The position numbers were made by a program, and so were the translations under genes. A stretch of 64,000 nt of DNA from Macrostomum hystrix. Taxonomy: Eukaryota > Platyhelminthes > Macrostomidae. The stretch spans positions 26,697,001 to 26,761,000 of the forward strand of contig CATNEN010000038.1 in the NCBI GenBank assembly GCA_950097015.1. Reading direction: 5' to 3'. Below are positions 56,399 to 64,000 of the stretch, in pieces. The notes under the pieces are model-generated. The model ran no database searches. It saw nothing but the letters and a program-made list of their open reading frames with translations, and was not told where the DNA came from. Numbering within the stretch: the stretch's first letter is position 1; each line of letters begins with the position of its first letter.

Positions 56399-59300
56399 TC
56401 GAATGAAGAAGTCGAGTTCAGGATTGGATTTATGGATTCTAGGAGCGGATAGCACTTGCTATTAGTTAGACACAGGCAGTAGAGTGACCTTGGATTCTTA
56501 ACATCCTGACCTGACCCTACGCTATCTTCTTAACTTTCAAAATATAGTGGCAAAGGTTCTGATTGTGCGGCTTTTGAATGCAGACAAACAGTTCTCGGTT
56601 CTGCAGTCCACAATGTGCACTAGCGGCAGGCCGACCTTGCACTGCCTTTTTGAACGTTTTGGCAGTGGCACTAATGTGGCAGTTGCAGAGTCCCATTCCG
56701 CACGGGTTTATAGTGTAATGCAATCTGCGGCTGTGGCGGCGGCGGCGGCAAAGATCAAAGGGAGAGTTGGCGCGCAGGGCTCTGTTAATGGCGGGGGCTG
56801 GTAAATTGGTTGAGAATAGTAGCTTTATGATGGGGCATTGTGTGGCGCCCAGGCCGGCCTGGCGAGTCCCCTACAATTTTCACAAGCGCACAGCACCCAC
56901 AGCTTACGGAATGCGCACCACACTAAAATTGAAACAGAAACCGTTGCGACTGTTCACCTTACAATGGGCCCAAGTTGCCAGCTGGGAATTGCCGTTGGCT
57001 TATTGTTTCTTATTTTTTGCATCTCACAATTCATGAATCCGGGCGGAAATCGCATCGAAAAATAAAATAGGCTTAGTTTATTGTTTGAATCAAGAAGGCA
57101 GGAAGAGCAACAAGTTGAAAGAGGAAACATTTTCTAGTGATTGTAGAGTTTTTTCTTTTGAACATTGAATTGGCACTCCAATTGTAATTATTTGTTTTTT
57201 AGAGAAGAAATCTAATAAATCATTATAATTTTAAATTGTGTACTCTAGATGTACGGTAGATAAACAAATCGGTAACGTGAGTTCGACGTCGTAAATTGAA
57301 CGAAACGAAACGAAAAATGTAAATTTATATCATAAAGATAACAGTTTTTTTTACTTTTTCTAACTTAATTATTACTGACTTCCGTAAAAAAATCCCTAAA
57401 AACTTTCTTTAGAAAAGTCTTAAAAACCGTCGAGTTTCACTAAATGTGCTTTTACCGTTTGCCATGGCCAGTGAACCGATTAGCTGGCATTAATAAGCCA
57501 AGGGGCAGGCTGAGGCGCCACCAAACGGGTGGGCTGACTTTTATGACCTCCTTGCCGAAACCCCCTCTAAGTTATTGCCCCACCCACCCTATCCGCCCAC
57601 CCCAAAGCCCGACAATAAAACCCTGGCCGCAGCCCCGGCCCTTTCCCTTACTTAAAATAGCGGGGGAGGGGGGCGGTCGGGCTGAAGGGAAACGAGATGT
57701 GGAGGAGGAGATGGGGTGGTGGGTTTTCCAAAGTGACGAACCAAGCCCAAAATAGCCCAAAAACCCTACTAAAATTTGTTAAGTAAGGCCTTGTTTGGCT
57801 TTCGTTTTTATGCGTTTAGCTTAAGCTTTGGCTTTACTCTTATTTTAAAAATAGTCTAAATCAGTTTAAACGGCAATGTGTTTGGTTTGGTTTGGATGCA
57901 CTTATAAACTGAAGCACTGGCTGTCTGAAAGTGAAACAAAGACCTATTATATTTGGACACAGCCGCGGTATTCTACGAGCGTAGATCCGTGAAAAAACAC
58001 TCAATTTTCACACGAATCGAAACTTGTGTCCTTCAAATTGAATCGAGAGGCTGACTGTTAAGTGACGAACTGAAAAATATTTTTTAAATCAATTTAAACT
58101 TTTTTATAGCTGCTGCTCAGCAGTTAAAGTCATTTAACTCTACGGCTCGTATTAAGTTTATTGAGTTGTTTTTTATTTTAAGTAAAGAAGCGCACGCCAA
58201 GTGGAGAGAGAATTGTGTTGTGCGAATTTAACTTGCTCATAGGTAGGATATGACTAGAAGATCAAAGGTGCCGCAGTTTAGCACGCTATTCTATAAAATA
58301 CACAAAACTATACACTGAAATCGGACTTCATCTCTGCGACACTGTTCGCTCACTCTCTCCAAGTCTAACCTCTCACTCAATGGAAATGAGAAATAAGCGG
58401 ACTTGCATTGCTGCAGAATTCAATGTGTCAGACCTGGCTTAGTCTGCACAAGAGACATGTTCTTACTACCATGCTACGAATATGATATGATAGTTTAAGT
58501 GTTTTGTCGGCAATCTCTTTTGAAGTTGGTAATTTTCGTGGGTTAAATGTAAAGGCAGCAGAAAACAGTTTTACTGCGTTGGCACGCAACGTACATACAT
58601 ATAGCGGATAGACTCGTGTGTCGTCCTGCAGTCTTAATAAATGTATTAGTAAATGTTAAGCTGCGAATTATGAAATCTAATTTTACGACAGGTAAACAAA
58701 AAATAATAATGGTTCGTCTGCAGGTGTGAATTTTGTTTGAAATTAACAAAAAAGATGCACTGGATTGACCGTTGACAGCTGAGTTAATTGGTCCAGATGT
58801 TGCACAGCCGCAGCTATTGTATAGGACTCAATTAAAGACTGCGCACAGCTGTACAGTCCATGGACTGAGCTGACTTCTACCCGACAGCTAAATGGATGCA
58901 GTGTAGTTTTAAGTATCTTGCACAATGATAAAAAATGATTTGATCGGTTTGCCGGGCTTAGATTTGAGCCTAAACTTTATAATCTCCCGTAAATCTCCCA
59001 TAAACACGCTACAGTGCTTACATGGTGGCTATTTTTATAGCAACAAAATAAATTATAAGAAAAACACATTAATAACAACTTGTACAAACGTATCAATGGG
59101 CGAAGAGTATACATAGTAACTGATTATTCGATGCACGAAATCACTATAGTTAATAAGAATAAACAAACAGAATATCAAAATAAATAAATTAGCATAGCAT
59201 TTTTAGCATCCTGGGATTTTCGACATTTTATAAAACAAGAGATAATGAAATACGGGACCACAAGAAATCCAGTTGGTGCAATTCCAAAGTTTCACACAAT

Positions 59301-59951
59301 AATAGCCATAATAATTTTCTAAATATGCATTTCTTAGTGCAGCAGTCAACGAATGCGGAGTTAATATCAGTTAAAACAAAACTTAATTTCAAAGAAAATC
59401 ATAATTAAGAAACTGTCAGATTAAAACAAACGAATAATACAGTCAATAAAATATAGAGAATGACAATTCTAATAACAAACGTGTTCTTGGTTGAATAATG
59501 AGCTTAAACATGTAGTTGCCACTCTGCAATTACAATAAGTCGCATCATTCACACAAATGATATGCAACGAGTAGGTCGACTCATTTAAGCACCAATACAT
59601 AAACATATTTTAGGCCTGATTCACACACTTTTCCGTGTTGGATGGCGGCGTTGGCCAGCCTCATTAAGCATGCCTGCATCATTCATTTTGCCAAAGGCTG
59701 TAATTTTGTGAGGCCGAAATATATTAATTTCTTAAGGTTCCACCGTAAAAAAATCAACCGTATATGCTTCCAAGAAAAATAGAAATATAGATATATATGA
59801 AGGATTAATGCAGGTAAGCAAAAAAAGGCAAAAGTTTTAAACAAAAATGCTTCTTTTAGAATAATGAATCAATTACATGGGGGGAATTAGGGAGCGCTTG
59901 TTCTTGTCAGGTGTCAGAAATACCAAGGCCAATCGTATACTGCAGTGTTCA
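56399..59951. other. Intergenic DNA between the 16-bp arrays and the homeobox exon
   Basis: I find no supported gene. Two short plus-strand frames at 56547-56804 and 56767-57036 lack domain or splice support. A C/G-rich stretch at 57560-57700 and a SINE tail relic at 58836-58920 (minus; CAGTCCATGGACTG) are present. It should include the 3'UTR of the homeobox gene near its right end. Confidence 0.5.
58836..58925 (-). mobile_element. SINE tail relic
   Basis: ACAGCTGTACAGTCCATGGA followed by CTGAGCTGACTTCTACC matches the 3' part of the SINE at 30007; the tRNA-like head is missing or decayed. Confidence 0.6.
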
Positions 59952-59999
59952 TCAAGCGTGCTCTAACTTTACTTCGGAGGGCATGCTAGAATGAAGCTG

Positions 60000-60030
<31 letters not shown>

Positions 60031-60359
60031 ATCATGTGATGCTGAGCCATGAGGTGATGCTGATGCTGATGATGCTGCAATTGTTGATGAGGCGCTTGCA
60101 GGTGTGACATCATAGCTGCGTCAGACAGCATTAGGCTGGACATCAATGATGGACTGTCAACAGTGTCCTTGAGGCTGCTGCTGCTGTTGTTATTGTTGTG
60201 ATTGTTGCAGGCATTGCTGAAGTCTAGCACAGACTGTGGTCCGTCAGCAGCCTCAGCGGCCTCAGCAGCTTCGGCGGCTCCTGACGTTGATTTCGAGCCG
60301 TTGCCGCCTTTTTTCTGCCGGCGCTCCTTTGCGCGTCGATTTTGGAACCAGATCTTGAT
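59952..60359 (-). CDS. Cdx/caudal-like homeobox protein, last coding exon
   Basis: Acceptor TAATCTCGCAG precedes IKIWFQNRRAKERRQKKGG, the recognition helix and end of a homeodomain. KIWFQNRRAKER is characteristic of the Cdx/caudal ParaHox family, whose genes have an intron at this position (homeodomain 44/45). The 135-residue exon then has Ala/Glu, Asn, Ser, His and Gln (9) runs and ends VKLEHA. It is a DNA-binding transcription factor, by family knowledge used in posterior and gut patterning. The rest of the homeodomain lies upstream, apparently beyond 64 kb or hidden. Other ANTP-class identity is possible but less likely. Confidence 0.85.
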
Positions 60360-60417
60360 CTGCGAGATTAGGCATAGAAGGGATTTCAATGTGTGCGAGA
60401 TTGAGACTGAACTCTGA

Positions 60418-60775
60418 GCTCACGATTCTGATCTCTGAACTCACGATTCTGATCTCTGAACTCACGATTCTGATCTCTGAACTCACGATTCTGATCTCTG
60501 AACTCACGATTCTGATCTCTGAACTCACGATTCTGATCTCTGAACTCACGATTCTGATCTCTGAACTCACGATTCTGATCTCTGAACTCACGATTCTGAT
60601 CTCTGAACTCACGATTCTGATCTCTGAACTCACGATTCTGATCTCTGAACTCACGATTCTGATCTCTGATCTCTGAACTCACGAATCTGATCTCTGATCT
60701 CTGAACTCACGATTCTGATCTCTGAACTCACGATTCTGATCTCTGAGCTCACGATTCAGAACTCTGAGCGCATGA
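60418..60775. repeat. 21-bp minisatellite just upstream of the homeobox exon
   Basis: About 16 units of CTCTGAACTCACGATTCTGA followed by T. It lies 58 bp from the acceptor. The unit is divisible by three, so both strands stay open. Confidence 0.96.
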
Positions 60776-61275
60776 TTCTGAACCTTGAGCTCTGTGAGCT
60801 CATTAAAACAATTTGGCAGCAACTATATCTGTACAGACTACACTTCATCAGCTATGATTGAGTATTTTTGTAATTGTTTTCATAATTATATACCTCTAAT
60901 GTCATACCTGCAGAAAATAACCTTATATACTGTCTCAATAACCACGCTACAGTTGACTAAATATATTAGATTTCCTTACCTGATATTTAGCCTACAAAGT
61001 TAGAAAACATGACAATAAAAAGTCAGTCAGCTTGCTATTATTTATAACTATGCATACGTCATGCTAGGTATAGAATTTCATGGTTGCTGATGCAGCAAAT
61101 CTAGCCTAGTCGTATCAGTTACAAGCCTTCTGATTAGTCAAGGTGATAGTAGCTAAGCCCATTGTTCTCGTTCGTTAAATTAATAAAACCCGCAATTGTT
61201 GTGATTACCTGCTTCCAATTCGATATTCTCTACCGATTTTATCTTTGGATATGCTTAACTAGTTTTCCTATAAAA
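60776..61275. other. Unique AT-rich intron DNA of the homeobox gene
   Basis: Nothing recognised. Confidence 0.5.
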
Positions 61276-61810
61276 CAGGAGTCGCCAAGCTCATTTGCTT
61301 TAGGGCCCAAGAGACAATCCAAAAGTCAAAATAGACACCAGAGAGATGAGACACCAGAGAGATGAGACACCAGAGAGATGAGACACCAGAGAGATGAGAC
61401 ACCAGAGAGATGAGACACCAGAGAGATGAGACACCAGAGAGATGAGACACCAGAGAGATGAGACACCAGAGAGATGAGACACCAGAGAGATGAGACACCA
61501 GAGAGATGAGACACCAGAGAGATGAGACACCAGAGAGATGAGACACCAGAGAGATGAGACACCAGAGAGATGAGACACCAGAGAGATGAGACACCAGAGA
61601 GATGAGACACCAGAGAGATTAGACACCAGAGAGATGAGACACCAGAGAGATGAGACACCAGAGAGATGAGACACCAGAGAGATGAGACACCAGAGAGATG
61701 AGACACCAGAGAGATGAGACACCAGAGAGATGAGACACCAGAGAGATGAGACACCAGAGAGATGAGACACCAGAGAGATAAGGCACGGCTCGCGGGTTTG
61801 CGGACCCCAG
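61276..61810. mobile_element. Second MITE of the 29076 family, with internal 16-bp array
   Basis: The left end CAGGAGTCGCCAAGCT matches the 29076 end at 12 of 16 bases and the next 35 bases are also alike (ATTTGCTTTAGGGCCCAAGA). The right end GGGTTTGCGGACCCCAG is the decayed partner. No target duplication was found. The core is an array of the same 16-mer. Confidence 0.75.
61334..61782. repeat. 16-bp minisatellite inside the second MITE
   Basis: About 28 nearly identical copies of AGATGAGACACCAGAG (one AGATTAG); much more uniform than the array at 29158, so probably amplified recently. Confidence 0.97.
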
Positions 61811-62544
61811 TTAGCTACGAGGCTATAAAGCGTAAGATTAATGCAATCAAGAATTTAAACATGGCAACTAATTTGCGCACGGGATTCCAATTAATCTGTG
61901 TCCAGGCTGACACACCTAGGTGGGTCAAATATATGAGGCAGTATTTATTAGCGCAGTAAGTCACTTGTCAAACAGCCTACCAACAAGAGCTTAAATACAC
62001 AATAAAACTCTACGAAATCGCCAGGCAGTTGAGCTAGTCAACCGTGGAAAATTTTGCACACAGAATCGGCTTTGTTACACACCACTTGATTCTCCTATAT
62101 TCACTAAATATCTTAGCCAAGGATCTGTGAAACGGACGCGTTTGCATTATCCTTCATCAAATTCAAAATACAATCGCAGCCAAATACAATGACTGTCTGA
62201 CCTTTCGCGAGCAGGGGGCAAAACCGCACACATAGTTGGGAGTTGGGGTCTGTTGCGTCATAGGGGGTAGAGCTTTCTGCAAGGTTGTGTTGCTATGCAA
62301 GAAGATCACCACTGATTTACATCTCCCAGATTTCAGATTTGAGATTCCGCTTGGTTTAGCACAACTCAAACTGTGACGTGCTGGCCAACAACAATGGAAA
62401 CAATTTAAAACATTACAAGGCTATTGTGTGTAGAGGTGTGCTTTAAGCTCACCTGACTTTTGTGTGTTTGGACAAATATTTATTGTTTAATCGATATCGC
62501 CCCATACACTCAACACTCCGTTATGATTGATATTCGATTGAAAT
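61811..62544. other. Unique DNA
   Basis: No homeodomain 5' exon or other gene found on either strand. Confidence 0.5.
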
Positions 62545-64000
62545 AGGTTAGACTAGCAATCCATTCTAGTCCTTCATCCACTGAGGCTAGACTAGCAATC
62601 CATTCTAGTCCTTCATCCACTGAGGCTAGACTAGCAATCCATTCTAGTCCTTCATCCACTGAGGCTAGACTAGCAATCCATTCTAATCCTTCATCCACTG
62701 AGGCTAGACTAGCAATCCATTCTAGTCCTTCATCCACTGAGGTTAGACTAGCAATCCATTCTAGTCCTTCATCCACTGAGGCTAGACTAGCAATCCATTC
62801 TAATCCTTCATCCACTGAGGCTAGACTAGCAATCCATTCTAGTCCTTCATCCACTGAGGCTAGACTAGCAATCCATTCTAGTCCTTCATCCACTGAGGTT
62901 AGACTAGCAATCCATTCTAGTCCTTCATCCACTGAGGCTAGACTAGCAATCCATTCTAATCCTTCATCCACTGAGGCTAGACTAGCAATCCATTCTAGTC
63001 CTTCATCCACTGAGGCTAGACTAGCAATCCATTCTAATCCTTCATCCACTGAGGCTAGACTAGCAATCCATTCTAATCCTTCATCCACTGAGGCTAGACT
63101 AGCAATCCATTCTAATCCTTCATCCACTGAGGCTAGACTAGCAATCCATTCTAATCCTTCATCCACTGAGGCTAGACTAGCAATCCATTCTAATCCTTCA
63201 TCCACTAAGGTTAGACTAGCAATCCATTCTAATCCTTCATCCACTAAGGTTAGACTAGCAATCCATTCTAATCCTTTCTAATCCTTCATCCACTGACGCT
63301 AGACTAGCAATCCATTCTGATCCTTCACCCACTGACGCTAGACTAGCAATCCATTCTAATCCTTCATCCACTGAGGCTAGACTAGCAATCCATTCTAATC
63401 CTTCATCCACTGAGGCTAGACTAGCAATCCATTCTGATCCTTCATCCACTGAGGCTAGACTAGCAATCCATTCTAATCCTTCACCCACTGAGGCTAGACT
63501 AGCAATCCATTCTAATCCTTCATCCACTGACGCTAGACTAGCAATCCATTCTAATCCTTCATCCACTGACGCTAGACTAGCAATCCATTCTAATCCTTCA
63601 TCCACTAAGGTTAGACTAGCAATCCATTCTAATCCTTCATCCACTGAGGCTAGACTAGCAATCCATTCTAATCCTTCATCCACTGAGGCTAGACTAGCAA
63701 TCCATTCTAATCCTTCATCCACTAAGGTTAGACTAGCAATCCATTCTAATCCTTTCTAATCCTTCATCCACTGACGCTAGACTAGCAATCCATTCTGATC
63801 CTTCACCCACTGACGCTAGACTAGCAATCCATTCTAATCCTTCATCCACTGAGGCTAGACTAGCAATCCATTCTAATCCTTCATCCACTGAGGCTAGACT
63901 AGCAATCCATTCTGATCCTTCATCCACTGAGGCTAGACTAGCAATCCATTCTAATCCTTCACCCACTGAGGCTAGACTAGCAATCCATTCTAATCCTTCA
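62545..64000. repeat. 39-bp minisatellite running off the right edge
   Basis: About 37 units: GAGGCTAGACTAGCAATCCA, TTCTAATCCTTCATCCACT. A unit lengthened by 10 bp (AATCCTTTCTAATCCTTC) at about 63270 recurs 478 bp later, marking a higher-order repeat. The unit is divisible by three, giving long minus-strand frames (DEGLEWIASLASV), which I do not call genes. Confidence 0.97.

Noticed and set aside
56547-57065. Short plus-strand ORFs of 85-89 aa
   Set aside because: Overlapping frames, no domain, no splice or poly(A) support.
1-64000. CRISPR arrays
   Set aside because: Repeats are contiguous without unique spacers, and the window is eukaryotic.

Overview
This window is animal nuclear DNA. The coding sequence is split into short exons with GT-AG introns, the protein families are metazoan (a type IV diacylglycerol kinase, a rhodopsin-class GPCR, a Cdx-like homeodomain), and there are tRNA-derived SINE-like repeats, a LINE and hAT-type MITEs. 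By my rough tally about 55% of the window is tandem minisatellite DNA, some 30 arrays with 8-57 bp units, most with a unit of their own. The species cannot be fixed from sequence alone; an invertebrate bilaterian with a very repeat-rich genome (for example a flatworm or another lophotrochozoan) is my inference.

Region 1-21,110, minus strand: one gene for a diacylglycerol kinase of the zeta/iota (Drosophila rdgA) class. I reconstructed 13 exons by hand, from the start codon at 21110 to a donor at 643. They give an unbroken, phase-consistent frame of 898 codons plus 2 nt, covering an N-terminal region, two C1 domains, the catalytic domain and most of the accessory domain. Seven or more of its introns are filled by different minisatellites, several of which begin within 10-15 bp of the 5' splice site. 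The C-terminal exons lie beyond the left edge.

Region 21.1-28.5 kb: a 57-bp and a 31-bp array, a 5'-truncated and frameshifted LINE inserted into the 31-bp array with a 9-bp target duplication, and then three minus-strand exons of a class A GPCR (TM3-4, TM5, TM6-7) separated by two more arrays.

Region 28.5-38.6 kb: SINE copies, a hAT-type MITE with a perfect 8-bp target duplication that carries a 16-bp minisatellite inside it, large 19-bp and 36-bp arrays, and one unrecognised single-exon ORF (246 aa, minus).

Region 38.6-50.7 kb, plus strand: a three-exon gene for a type II membrane protein with an FkbM-like methyltransferase fold (513 aa). Its second intron holds an 8-kb 16-bp array. The same 16-mer family continues in reverse orientation from 49.5 to 56.4 kb, so the last exon sits between inverted mega-arrays.

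Region 56.4-64 kb: intergenic DNA, the last coding exon of a Cdx/caudal-like homeobox gene (minus), a 21-bp array just upstream of its acceptor, a second MITE with an internal 16-bp array, and a 39-bp array running off the right edge. The genes show no obvious functional link. What they share is the architecture of array-filled introns.
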